This document shows positions 51,653 through 63,436 of a stretch of DNA of 63,436 nt, in pieces. This DNA comes from Burkholderiales bacterium. GTDB taxonomy: Bacteria > Pseudomonadota > Gammaproteobacteria > Burkholderiales > Burkholderiaceae_C. The DNA is taken from contig JACRBA010000050.1 in the NCBI GenBank assembly GCA_016213265.1, forward strand, positions 1-63,436, given 5' to 3'. The stretch's first letter is position 1; each line of letters opens with the position of its first letter. The notes below the pieces were generated by a model. The model saw only the letters and a program-made list of their open reading frames with translations. It did no database searches and was not told where the DNA came from. The position numbers were made by a program, and so were the translations under genes.

Positions 51653-52552
51653 ATGACTGCGCCGACGAACGCCCCGCAGGTCGAGTCGTTCTACGACCCC
51701 GACACCTGCACCTTCACCCACCTCGTGCTCGACCCGGCCACCCGCGCCTGCGCGGTGGTGGACAGCGTGCGCGACTACGACCCGAAGTCCGGCCGCACCG
51801 GCACGCGCAGCGCCGACCGCGTCATCGCCCGCGTGCGCGAGCTGGGCGCCACGCTGCAGTGGGTGCTCGAGACGCACGTGCACGCCGACCACCTCTCGGC
51901 CGCGCCCTACCTGCAGCAGGCGCTCGGCGGCCAAGTGGCCATCGGCAGCCGCATCACCACCGTGCAGCGCACCTTCGGCACGCTGTTCAACGCCGAGCCC
52001 GCGTTCCGCCCCGACGGCAGCGCCTTCGACCGCCTGTTCGACGACGGTGACACCTTCCGCATCGGCGAGCTGCCCGTACGGGTGATGCACACGCCGGGCC
52101 ACACGCCCGCCTGCACCGCCTACGTGGTGGGCGACACGCAGGGCAGCGGCGCCGCGCCGGTGGTGTTCGTCGGCGACACGCTGTTCCGGCCCGACTACGG
52201 CACGGCGCGCTGCGATTTCCCGGGCGGCGATGCCGCGGTGCTCTACCGCTCCATCCAGCGCCTGCTCGCCCTGCCGCCCGCCACCCGGCTGTACCTGTGC
52301 CACGACTACCCGGCCGCGGGCCAGCCGCCGCGCGCCTCGTGCACCGTGGCCGAGCAGCGCATGGCCAACATCCACGTGCACGAGGGCGTGGCCGAAGCCA
52401 GCTTCGTGGCCATGCGCCAGGCGCGCGACGCCACGCTCGCCATGCCGGTGCTGCTGCTGCCCTCGGTGCAGGTGAACATGCGCGCCGGGCACTGCCCGCC
52501 GCCCGAGGACAACGGCCGGCGCTACCTCAAGATTCCGCTCGACGCGCTCTGA
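51653..52552 (+). CDS. pdo: Persulfide dioxygenase (ETHE1/Blh-type MBL-fold)
   Basis: A 299-residue metallo-beta-lactamase-fold dioxygenase that oxidises glutathione persulfide to sulfite. The metal motif ETHVHADHLSAAPYL is intact, with TPGHTPACTAYV, FVGDTLFRPDYGTARCDFPGG and LCHDY supplying the remaining iron ligands. The C-terminal part (ASCTVAEQRMANIHV) is typical of the Blh group. Sulfite is then removed by the TauE-like exporter whose start overlaps its stop by one base (TGATG). Confidence 0.93.
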   Translation: MTAPTNAPQVESFYDPDTCTFTHLVLDPATRACAVVDSVRDYDPKSGRTGTRSADRVIARVRELGATLQWVLETHVHADHLSAAPYLQQALGGQVAIGSRITTVQRTFGTLFNAEPAFRPDGSAFDRLFDDGDTFRIGELPVRVMHTPGHTPACTAYVVGDTQGSGAAPVVFVGDTLFRPDYGTARCDFPGGDAAVLYRSIQRLLALPPATRLYLCHDYPAAGQPPRASCTVAEQRMANIHVHEGVAEASFVAMRQARDATLAMPVLLLPSVQVNMRAGHCPPPEDNGRRYLKIPLDAL

Positions 52553-53376
52553 TGCCGTCGGGCGCACAACTGGCGGCCCTGCACGGGCTGCACATCGGCG
52601 GCCTGGGGGCCGTGGTGGGGGCGGTGCTCGGCCTCACCGGCGCCGGGGGCGGCGCCATCGCCGTGCCGCTGCTGGTGCTGGGCGCCGGGCTCACCGTGTC
52701 GCAGGCCGGCCCGATGTCGCTGGTGGCCGTGGCCATGGCGGCGTGGCTCGCCACCGCCCTGGGCCTGCACGAGGGCGTGGTGCGCTACCGTGCGGCGCTG
52801 GTCATCGGCGGTGCCGGCATGCTGCTGGCGCCGGCCGGCGTGTGGCTGGCGCAGCGGCTGCCCCCCACGCCGCTGATGCTGGCGTTCGCCGCCTTCCTGA
52901 TGCTCACCGCGCGCCGCATGCTGCGGCCGGCCTCGGCCGCCCGGCCGGTGGACGCGGCACCGTGCCTGAGGGCGCCCGGTGCGCGGCGGCTCACCTGGAC
53001 GCCCCGCTGCGCCGCGGTGCTGGCCGGCATCGGCAGCATGGCCGGCCTGCTCAGCGGCCTGCTGGGCGTGGGCGGCGGTTTCGTCATCGTGCCCGCGCTG
53101 GAGCGGCGCAGCAACCTCGACGTGGCCGCCATCCAGGCCACCTCGCTGATGGTGATTGCGCTGGTCGCCGCGAGCGGCCTGGCGGCGGCCGCCTGGCAGG
53201 GGGGCCTCGACGTGGGCACCGCCGCGCCCTTCGCGGCCGGCGCCGTGGCGGGCATGCTCGGCGGCCGGATGCTGGGCCGGCGCCTGCCTGCCGCCGCCCT
53301 GCGGCGCGCCTTCGGCGTGACCACCCTCGCCATGGCCGCCCTGCTGATCGTGCGCGCGGCCGGTTGGCTGGGCTGA
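52552..53376 (+). CDS. TauE/SafE-family sulfite exporter
   Basis: A 274-residue inner-membrane protein of the TauE/SafE family with about eight helices and the repeated GAVLGLTGAGGGAIAVPLLVL and GLLSGLLGVGGGFVIVPALE motifs, one in each half. It probably exports sulfite made by the persulfide dioxygenase. Start and stop codons overlap (TGATG), so it closes the sqr operon. Confidence 0.9.
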   Translation: MPSGAQLAALHGLHIGGLGAVVGAVLGLTGAGGGAIAVPLLVLGAGLTVSQAGPMSLVAVAMAAWLATALGLHEGVVRYRAALVIGGAGMLLAPAGVWLAQRLPPTPLMLAFAAFLMLTARRMLRPASAARPVDAAPCLRAPGARRLTWTPRCAAVLAGIGSMAGLLSGLLGVGGGFVIVPALERRSNLDVAAIQATSLMVIALVAASGLAAAAWQGGLDVGTAAPFAAGAVAGMLGGRMLGRRLPAAALRRAFGVTTLAMAALLIVRAAGWLG

Positions 53377-53410
53377 GCGGTCGGCCCCCTTCCCTGCCGT
53401 CGCGGAGCGC

Positions 53411-54805
<1,395 letters not shown>

Positions 54806-54847
54806 GGCGGCCTCGGGGGGAGCGGCGGGAGGGGGCACGACTGACAA

Positions 54848-54872
54848 CACTGGCAGTGGGTGGCAAACACTG
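54848..54872. promoter_or_regulatory. CACTG/CAGTG repeats, possible activator sites
   Basis: CACTG at 54848-54852, CAGTG at 54854-54858 and CACTG at 54868-54872 form overlapping inverted repeats about 85-105 bases upstream of the -24 element. This is where an enhancer-binding protein would dock. Tentative. Confidence 0.35.
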
Positions 54873-54954
54873 TAGCCCATGGCAGCCCGGCCCCGCCCCC
54901 CCACCCGGTGACCCCCGAGGGCGCCGCCGGGGAGCGGCCCGGGTGGTTCTGGCC

Positions 54955-54970
54955 TGGCACGCGACTTGAT
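54955..54970 (+). promoter_or_regulatory. Sigma-54-like promoter of the MBL-fold gene
   Basis: TGGCACG, then CGAC, then TTGAT matches the -24/-12 consensus (TGGCACG-N4-TTGCW) with correct spacing, except that the -12 C is A. Transcription would begin near 54981, 28 bases before ATG 55009. Confidence 0.55.
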
Positions 54971-55008
54971 ACCCTGCACCGTACCCCGGCAGCCCGACCG
55001 CCACGACC

Positions 55009-55629
55009 ATGTACTTTCGCCTGCTCCATGACGACCGCTCCGGCAGCGTGAGCTACCTGCTCGGCGACCTCGACGCGGGCGAGGCCGTGGTCATCGATCC
55101 CCGCGGCAGCGACGTGCCGCTGCTGCTGGCCATGCTGGCCGAGCAGCGCCTGCGCCTGCGCTGGGTGCTGCGAACCCACGAGCACGACGCCCAACTGCCG
55201 CCGCAGGAGTGCCTGGCGCTGGCGCTGCTGGGCGCCCCGGTGGTCACGGCGGAGGCGCCGCCCGACGGCCGCCTCGTCTTCGGCGGTGAACACCTGCAGG
55301 CGCTCGCCACGCCCGGCCACACCGCCGCCTGCCTGAGCTTTCGCTGGCGCGACCGCCTGTTCTGCGGCGGCCTGGTGCAGGGCTGGGCCTGCCCGCACCA
55401 GCCGCGCCCGGCCCTGCCCGAAGCCCTGTGGGACAGCGTCACGGGGCAACTGCTGCCCCTGCCGGACGAGACACTGCTGTTCCATGGCCATGCGCCCGCA
55501 GGCCGTGCCGTGGGCACGGTGCTCGAGCTGCGCCGGTGGCACCCCTGGTTCGGCTCTGCATCGCGCGACGAATTCCTCACCCGCGTGGCGCAGCCGGCGC
55601 CGTCCGTTCCCGCCGCCATCGCCGCCTGA
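55009..55629 (+). CDS. Degenerate MBL-fold protein related to persulfide dioxygenase
   Basis: A 206-residue protein with the metallo-beta-lactamase fold of ETHE1-type dioxygenases. The first metal motif reads THEHDAQ instead of THxHxDH, so the Asp and third His are missing, and the bridging GDT motif is CGGLVQG without Asp. ATPGHT and LFHGHAP keep later His residues. A normal iron site is therefore unlikely; it could bind a ligand, a different metal, or act as a regulator. It is divergent from the FisR-like activator and followed six bases later by a methyltransferase gene. Confidence 0.8.
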   Translation: MYFRLLHDDRSGSVSYLLGDLDAGEAVVIDPRGSDVPLLLAMLAEQRLRLRWVLRTHEHDAQLPPQECLALALLGAPVVTAEAPPDGRLVFGGEHLQALATPGHTAACLSFRWRDRLFCGGLVQGWACPHQPRPALPEALWDSVTGQLLPLPDETLLFHGHAPAGRAVGTVLELRRWHPWFGSASRDEFLTRVAQPAPSVPAAIAA

Positions 55630-55635
55630 GGCCCC

Positions 55636-56355
55636 ATGACGAGCTCGGAGCCCATCTACACGCGCATCGACGACGAACTGGACCTGCTGACCCGCCTGGT
55701 GCCGCTGCCTGGCGCCCGCCTCATCGAAGCCGGCTGCGGCACGGCGCGCCTGGCCCGCTCGCTGATCGCCCGCCACCCGGGTGCCCAGGTGACCGGGCTC
55801 GAGGTGGACGCGCAGGCCCTGGCCAGCGTGGCCCAGGCCCAGGTGCCGGGGCTGCACCTCGTGCGCGCCGGCGCACAGGCCATCCCCTTCGCGGCCGCCA
55901 GCTTCGACGGCGCGATGATGCTGAAGTCGCTGCACCATGTGCCGGTGCCATTCATGGACACTGCCCTGGACGAGCTGGCCCGCGTGGTGCGCCCCGAGGG
56001 CTGGCTCTATGTGTCCGAGCCGGTGTATGCGGGCGCGCTGAACGAGCTGGTGCGCCTGTACAACGACGAAGGCGCGGTGCGTGCCCACGCGCAGCAGGCG
56101 CTCGACCGCGCGCTGGCGCGCGGCCGGTGGGTCGCAGCGGGCGAGCACTTCTTCGAGAGCGCGGTGCAGTTCGCCGACGCCGATGAGTTCGAGCGCCGCA
56201 TGATGCGCCCGAGCTTCGCGGAATTCGAGGTGAGCGCCGCGCAGGTGGCCGCCGTGCGCGAGGCCTTCGCCCGGCATGCCGGGCCCGAGGGCGCCACCTT
56301 CACCCGCCCGATGCACGTGCGGCTGTTCCGCCGCGCGGCCCCGCGGGCACGCTGA
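55636..56355 (+). CDS. Class I SAM-dependent methyltransferase
   Basis: A 239-residue methyltransferase of the UbiE/Methyltransf_11 type. The SAM-binding motif I is LIEAGCGTARLARSL near residue 30, with GLEVDAQAL (motif for the ribose-binding acidic residue), IPFAAASFDGAMMLKSLHHV and VRPEGWLYVSEP downstream. The substrate is unknown. It follows the degenerate MBL gene by six bases, so it is probably controlled by the FisR-like activator. Confidence 0.85.
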   Translation: MTSSEPIYTRIDDELDLLTRLVPLPGARLIEAGCGTARLARSLIARHPGAQVTGLEVDAQALASVAQAQVPGLHLVRAGAQAIPFAAASFDGAMMLKSLHHVPVPFMDTALDELARVVRPEGWLYVSEPVYAGALNELVRLYNDEGAVRAHAQQALDRALARGRWVAAGEHFFESAVQFADADEFERRMMRPSFAEFEVSAAQVAAVREAFARHAGPEGATFTRPMHVRLFRRAAPRAR

Positions 56356-56374
56356 GGCCGGGCGCGGCAGCGCC

Positions 56375-56746
56375 TCACTTGACGCTGAAGCGCACGCTGG
56401 TGGTTTTGCCGTCCGCGCCCTGGAGGCTGGCCACGACCTTGGCGCCGGGGCCCACCGTGATGCCGGTGGCTTCGAGCTTGTTGCCGCCCACGGGCTTGAG
56501 CGCGGCCTCGCTGCGGGTGGTGCCGTTCAGCACCGTGAGCTTGCCGCTCAGCCGCGTGGCATCGGCCGGCTGGCCGTGGTCCACCACGTACAGGGCCGCG
56601 CCCTGGGGCTGGGGCACCAGCTCGTACTGGATGTCCGCCGCCACCTGCACGGTGCCGCCGTGCAGGGGCTTGGCGTCGCCATGCGCCCAGGCCGGCAGGG
56701 CCAGGGCAGCGCACAGGGCGGCCAGGGCGATCGGGAAGGTCTTCAT
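56375..56746 (-). CDS. Periplasmic protein of the RND operon
   Basis: A 123-residue exported protein. The signal peptide MKTFPIALAALCAALALPAWA is followed by HGDAKPLHGGTVQVAADIQYELV, a conserved N-terminal His-bearing segment, and a beta-rich domain. Proteins like this accompany heavy-metal RND pumps and may bind metal. It is the last gene of the minus-strand operon, 69 bases after the RND pump. The start is set at the signal peptide Met 56746. Confidence 0.78.
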   Translation of the reverse strand: MKTFPIALAALCAALALPAWAHGDAKPLHGGTVQVAADIQYELVPQPQGAALYVVDHGQPADATRLSGKLTVLNGTTRSEAALKPVGGNKLEATGITVGPGAKVVASLQGADGKTTSVRFSVK

Positions 56747-56815
56747 GCGGTGGTCTCCGTCCAAGGTGAGGTGGGGTCAGGAAGAGGCAGGCGGGCGGGC
56801 GGCGGTGTCCACCCG

Positions 56816-59956
<3,141 letters not shown>

Positions 59957-59972
59957 GTGTGGTCTCCTGGCG

Positions 59973-61100
59973 TCAGCGCACCTGCGCGATGAGCGAGGCG
60001 CCCTGCACCACCACCCGCTGGTCGGGCGCCAGGCCGTGCGTGACGACCACGGTCTGCGCATCCACCGGCTGCGCCTGCACCGGCTGGGCCACGAAACGTT
60101 CCGCCCCGGTCTTGACCCACACCACCAGCTCGTTCGCCGGACTGCGCGACAACGCCTGCGCCGGCAGCACATAGCCCTTCACCGTCTGCCGCAGCGAGGC
60201 CACCACGGTGACCGGCTGGCCGATGGCCAGTGGCAGCGGCCCCGCGGCACGGGCGCGGAAGGTCAGCGGCAACACGCCGTCGCGCAGCGCACGCGCGGCC
60301 CCCTGGAACTGCAGGCTCACCCCCGGCAGGCCCGCCAGCGCGGCGCCGCCCAGCCGGCTGCCGAGCGAGGCGTCGGTGGTGGTCGCCTCCACCAGCACAC
60401 GGGCCGGGTCGACCACCTCGAACAGCACGTCCTTGGGTTCCACCACCTGCCCCGCCACCGCCGTGGCGGCGGCGACGACACCGTCCACCGGGGCGAGGAG
60501 CGCCTCGCGTGCGCCCACGCTGCCGGCCAGGGCGCGTTCCTGCGCCGCGAGGGCCTGCCACTCGGAGCGCGCGGCCTCGATGTCCTTGCGCGGCACCGTG
60601 CCCTCCAGCGATTCCAGCCGCTGCAGGCGTTGCGCCGCCAGCTGCCGGCCGGCGCGCACCTGCGCCAGCTGGGCCTGCTGGTTGGCCAGCTCCACCGGGC
60701 TGGCGTTGTAGGCCACGTACGCCAGCACCTCGCCGCGGTGCACCGCCTGCCCGGGCACCGGCAGGCCGCGCGGCCCGGGCTGCAACTTGCCGCCGGACAG
60801 CGCCTGCACCCGCCCGCCCGCGTTCGGGTCCATCACCACCTGGCCGGGCAGCTCGATGGTGGCGGCCGCATCGGCGGCGGCGGCGATCACGGTGCGCAGG
60901 CCCCAGCGCCGCTGGGCCGGCACCGGCACGCTCACGCTGCCATCGGGCAAGCGGCTGATGGCGCCGGGCGCCATGTCGGGCGCCGTGTCCAGGTGCTCGC
61001 CGTTGGGGCCGTGGGCGCCCGGGCCGGCGTAGGACGCGGCGGCCAAGGTGGCCAGGGCGCAGGCGATCAGGCCCCGGGTGACAGGCTTCAACGGGGTCAT
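59973..61100 (-). CDS. RND efflux periplasmic adaptor protein
   Basis: A 375-residue HlyD/CusB-type adaptor. After the signal peptide (about residues 1-25), a lipoyl-like part ([19 protein letters not shown].. [18 protein letters not shown]), a helical hairpin and a beta-barrel ([12 protein letters not shown]) are seen, ending with the membrane-proximal domain. It bridges the pump and the outer-membrane channel. It is coupled by ATGA to the upstream His-rich gene and lies 16 bases before the pump gene. Confidence 0.9.
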   Translation of the reverse strand: MTPLKPVTRGLIACALATLAAASYAGPGAHGPNGEHLDTAPDMAPGAISRLPDGSVSVPVPAQRRWGLRTVIAAAADAAATIELPGQVVMDPNAGGRVQALSGGKLQPGPRGLPVPGQAVHRGEVLAYVAYNASPVELANQQAQLAQVRAGRQLAAQRLQRLESLEGTVPRKDIEAARSEWQALAAQERALAGSVGAREALLAPVDGVVAAATAVAGQVVEPKDVLFEVVDPARVLVEATTTDASLGSRLGGAALAGLPGVSLQFQGAARALRDGVLPLTFRARAAGPLPLAIGQPVTVVASLRQTVKGYVLPAQALSRSPANELVVWVKTGAERFVAQPVQAQPVDAQTVVVTHGLAPDQRVVVQGASLIAQVR

Positions 61101-61669
61101 GGACGCACTCCTCGCACGGTGGGGCCACGGCGCACGCGCCAGGCCAGGGCGCCACCGACGGCGGCGATCAGGAGCGCCACCGCGACCGCCGCCGCGCCGA
61201 TGGCGGGGCGGGAGGCCGTCGGCGCTTGCTCGACGGGTTGCGACAGGGTGGCCTCCATCAGGTCGGCCTCGGGGCCGGCCGTCACCGTGGCCAGCAGGGG
61301 GTGTTCACCGGGCTGGCTCAAGGCCTGCACGAAGCGCGGCTCGGTCACCACGTAGCTGCCGTGCGCGTCCTGGTAGGCCGCCACGGCGCGCAAGGGCCCC
61401 GACTCCAGCTCCACCGTGGCGCCGGCCACGGGCTCGCTGGTGGCGTAGCGGTTGAGGTACAGCACCAGCGCGCCGCCCTGCAGCTGGCCCACCAGCTCGA
61501 AGGCGTCGGTGGCGGCCTCCAGGCGGCCCGCGGGCGCGGCCGTGGCGGCCACCGGGTGCGGCTCGTCGCCATGCGGCTCGTCGCCGTGTGCCCGGGCAGC
61601 GCCGGGGTGCAGGCCGCCCCACAGGCCCGCCAGCAGGGCGAGCACGACAGGCAGGTTCGTACGGTTCAA
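61097..61669 (-). CDS. His-rich periplasmic protein with C-terminal anchor
   Basis: A 190-residue protein not assigned to a characterised family. A signal peptide ends ARAHGDEPHGDEPHPV, giving a repeated HGDEP metal-binding stretch, followed by a beta-rich domain (LYLNRYATSEPVAGATVELESG, reminiscent of metal-efflux accessory domains) and a single C-terminal membrane helix (GAAAVAVALLIAAVGGALAW). TTG 61669 is the start: it overlaps the stop of the OMF gene (TTGA) and GTG or ATG starts are absent. It overlaps the adaptor gene by four bases. It probably presents metal to the adaptor. Confidence 0.75.
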   Translation of the reverse strand: MNRTNLPVVLALLAGLWGGLHPGAARAHGDEPHGDEPHPVAATAAPAGRLEAATDAFELVGQLQGGALVLYLNRYATSEPVAGATVELESGPLRAVAAYQDAHGSYVVTEPRFVQALSQPGEHPLLATVTAGPEADLMEATLSQPVEQAPTASRPAIGAAAVAVALLIAAVGGALAWRVRRGPTVRGVRP

Positions 61670-62886
61670 GGCATCACTCCCAGCGCCTGCTCCAGGCGCG
61701 ACACGGCCAGGCCCAGCGCCGCCCGGGCACGCGTGGCCGCCGCCTCCGCCTGGGTGGCGGCAGTCAGGGCACGCAGCATCTCGGGCAGCGCCGTTTCACC
61801 GGCGCGGAAAGATCGGTCGATGAGGGTCGCGCGTTCGCGCAGCAGCGCGGCGCGCGCCTGCTCGTCACGCCACTGCTGGCGGGCAGACTGCTCGGCGGCA
61901 CGGGCGCTGTCCTGCTCGGCCTGGGTCTGGCGCTGCAGGGCACGCTCGCTGGCCTCCGCCAGCTCCACCTCGGACAGCGCGTCGGCCATCAAGGGCTCGT
62001 TGCGGCTGGCGCTGCCGAAGGGCACGCGCAGGGCGATGCCCACCCCGCGCACCGGCGGCTCCCCGGCGGCCGACTCATGCCGGGCGCTGAGCACCAGCTC
62101 CGGCGCATCGCGGCGCGAGGCGCGCGCCACCTGCAGCCGCTGGCGGGCCAGCGCCACCTCGGCAGCGGCGGCGATGAGTGCGGGATGGGTGGCCGGTGTG
62201 GCAGCGGGGGCATCGACGGCCAGCGCCAGCACCTCCGGCAGCCCGGTGAGCGCCGCCCACTGGCGCTCGGTGGCCAGCAGGCGCTGGCGGGCCTGCGCCA
62301 GCGCCGTGGCGGCGGCCAGGCGCTCGGCGTCCGCCCCCAGCGCATCGGCCCGGGCCAGGTCACCGGCGGCCACCCGGCGCGCCACGTCGCGCGCCAGGGT
62401 GTCCAGCTCCTGCGCCTGCGACTCGGCGGCCGCCACCTCGGCGCGCTGCAGGGCCACCTCGCCGGCCGCCTCGCGCACCGCGCCGGCCAGGCGCCAGCGG
62501 GCCAGGTCGGACCGGGCCGTGGCCAGGGCGAGCGCGGCCTCGCCCTGCGCCTGCTGGGCAGCCCGCTGGCCCGGCAGCCACAGCGGCAGCGCCACGCCCA
62601 GCTCGGTCTCCTGCACCGCCGGCCGGCCGGCCTGGCGGTTGCGCAGCGTGCCGAGCTCCACCGAGGGCGGCGCGGCCCACCAGGCGGAGGCCGCCGCCTG
62701 CCCGGCCTGCGCGCGTCGCGCCTGGCCCGCCGACTCGGCCTCGGCCGTGCCGCGCGACCAGGCCGCGTCCACGGCCTGGGGCAAGGTCACGCCGGCCAGT
62801 GCGGCCGGGGCCGCGCCCGCGGCCAGCGAGAAGACCCAAGACATGGCGAGGCCGGACAGGCCGGCCCGCCCCTGCATGCGTGTCAT
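61666..62886 (-). CDS. CzcC-like outer membrane efflux protein
   Basis: A 406-residue TolC-family channel of the heavy-metal type. A signal peptide covers about residues 1-32 and the OEP helices follow (VELGTLRNRQAGRPAVQETELGVALPLWLPGQRAAQ and AGETALPEMLRALTAATQAEAAATRARAALG). The frame is open further upstream, but ATG 62886 opens the signal peptide. It overlaps the next gene by TTGA. It completes the RND tripartite pump. Confidence 0.87.
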   Translation of the reverse strand: MTRMQGRAGLSGLAMSWVFSLAAGAAPAALAGVTLPQAVDAAWSRGTAEAESAGQARRAQAGQAAASAWWAAPPSVELGTLRNRQAGRPAVQETELGVALPLWLPGQRAAQQAQGEAALALATARSDLARWRLAGAVREAAGEVALQRAEVAAAESQAQELDTLARDVARRVAAGDLARADALGADAERLAAATALAQARQRLLATERQWAALTGLPEVLALAVDAPAATPATHPALIAAAAEVALARQRLQVARASRRDAPELVLSARHESAAGEPPVRGVGIALRVPFGSASRNEPLMADALSEVELAEASERALQRQTQAEQDSARAAEQSARQQWRDEQARAALLRERATLIDRSFRAGETALPEMLRALTAATQAEAAATRARAALGLAVSRLEQALGVMP

Positions 62887-62902
62887 CGGCGCCTCCGCCG
62901 CG

Positions 62903-63343
62903 TCAGCGCACGACGATGCGACCCTGCATGCCGGCCTCGAAATGGCCGGGCAGCAGGCAGGCAAAGCGGAACTCCCCGGGCTGGGTGAACTGCCAGACGA
63001 TCTCGCCCGCCTCACCCGGAGCCACATGGACCATGCTCGGGTCCTCGTGCTGCATGTCGGGGTGCTGTTTCATGGCCTCCCAGTGCACGCGGATGGCCTC
63101 TTCGGTGCCCAGCACCAGCTCATGCGGCAGGCGGCCCTTGTTCACCACCTTGAGCCGCACGGTTTCGCCGCGCCGCAGGCTGAGCTGGTCGGGCGTGAAA
63201 CGCATGCTGTCGCTCATGTCCAGCGTGAGGGTGCGGGTGACCTTCTTCGGGTCGCCCTGGCGGCCGAAGGCGGTGTCCTCCACCTGCGACGCCACATAGT
63301 CCTTCCTGAACAACTCGATTTCAGCCGGCTGCGGCACGAGCAA
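62903..63343 (-). CDS. Cupredoxin-domain protein, N-terminus displaced
   Basis: About 146 residues with a cupredoxin fold: FTPDQLSLRRGETVRLKVVNKGRLPHELVLG and EFRFACLLPGHFEAGMQGRIVV carry the His, Cys, His and Met copper ligands. The first readable start (TTG 63343 or GTG 63337) gives no signal peptide, although this is a periplasmic family. A signal-peptide-like frame lies in the next reading frame just upstream, so the gene is probably frameshifted, either in the organism or in the assembly. It leads the RND operon. Confidence 0.75.
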   Translation of the reverse strand: MLVPQPAEIELFRKDYVASQVEDTAFGRQGDPKKVTRTLTLDMSDSMRFTPDQLSLRRGETVRLKVVNKGRLPHELVLGTEEAIRVHWEAMKQHPDMQHEDPSMVHVAPGEAGEIVWQFTQPGEFRFACLLPGHFEAGMQGRIVVR

Positions 63344-63434
63344 TCGGGCCTGCTGACGCGATCACGCTGCGGGCGACGAACATGAGCCAGGCGGCGAGGG
63401 CCAAGCAAAGCACCCGCAGGTGCCTCAGGATCAT
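63321..63434 (-). pseudogene. Displaced signal-peptide segment of the cupredoxin gene
   Basis: ATG 63434 opens a 37-residue frame, MILRHLRVLCLALAAWLM at its start, with basic residues followed by a hydrophobic core and an Ala-rich end, a good Sec signal. It stops at 63321-63323, one base out of frame with the cupredoxin that begins inside it. A one-base change would join the two. The window ends two bases beyond the ATG, so an earlier start is not excluded. Confidence 0.5.
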
Positions 63435-63436
63435 CC

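Noticed and set aside
55009..55629. Class B beta-lactamase or a second working persulfide dioxygenase
   Set aside because: The HxHxDH motif and the bridging Asp are both lost, so neither catalytic role is supported.

Overview
This 63.4 kb window is very GC-rich (roughly 70 percent by eye) and looks like the chromosome of a betaproteobacterium of the order Burkholderiales. The support is the TRAP and Bug-type transport genes, the pcm-like/tolC pair, the N-Ada/AlkA fusion, the CueR/CopA and SQR/persulfide dioxygenase gene sets and the codon usage. Genus and species cannot be fixed from the sequence alone. No gap between genes exceeds 300 bases.

Bases 1-5560 are the terminal part of an integrative and conjugative element (ICE) of the ICEclc/PFGI-1 class: the tail of an AbiEii-type toxin, a MobH-family relaxase, an XRE repressor, a LysR-like protein with no DNA-binding domain, and a P4-type tyrosine integrase facing away from tRNA-Gly(CCC). 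The tRNA 3' end is the attachment site, and repeated GGACTT elements fill the integrase-att interval.

Bases 5600-25000 are chromosomal. They hold a light-sensing BLUF gene overlapping an EAL phosphodiesterase gene, trmB, uppP, a tetR/pcm-like/tolC group, a DUF1800/DUF1501 pair, a divergent LysR/class A beta-lactamase pair, a LacI-controlled gluconate-type kinase plus TRAP transporter operon with two identical operators, a PerM-like protein, a TPR-GGDEF cyclase and a Bug solute-binding protein. Next comes a 1988-residue kinase/ATPase/TPR/GAF/PAS/histidine kinase/receiver protein (25063-31029).

Bases 31000-40600 hold waaA and algC, a divergent AlgZ/AlgR-like two-component system with a perfect AlgR-type box between it and algC, an alkylation repair pair (Ada-AlkA fusion and Ogt), a DMT permease, an MgtC-like protein and a hemerythrin.

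Bases 40600-47440 hold an AMP phosphorylase-like/PRPP synthetase-like pair, divergent from a DUF411 gene across a symmetric FNR-type promoter, then a copper set (CopZ-like, CopA, CueR, CusF-like) with two CueR-type promoters. Bases 47460-56355 form a sulfide/persulfide region: an ArsR regulator with two cytochromes c, divergent from SQR, rhodanese, persulfide dioxygenase and a TauE exporter, followed by a FisR-like sigma-54 activator whose three-cysteine spacing matches the known sulfane-sulfur sensor, divergent from a metallo-beta-lactamase-fold protein that has lost metal ligands. Bases 56375-63434 form a minus-strand heavy-metal RND efflux operon led by a cupredoxin that appears frameshifted at its signal peptide.

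The most unusual points are the FNR-box symmetry between the nucleotide-phosphorylase pair and DUF411, the FisR-like/degenerate-MBL pair, the split BLUF/EAL photoreceptor, the AlgR box at algC, the CopA second domain with Trp in place of Cys, and the giant hybrid kinase.
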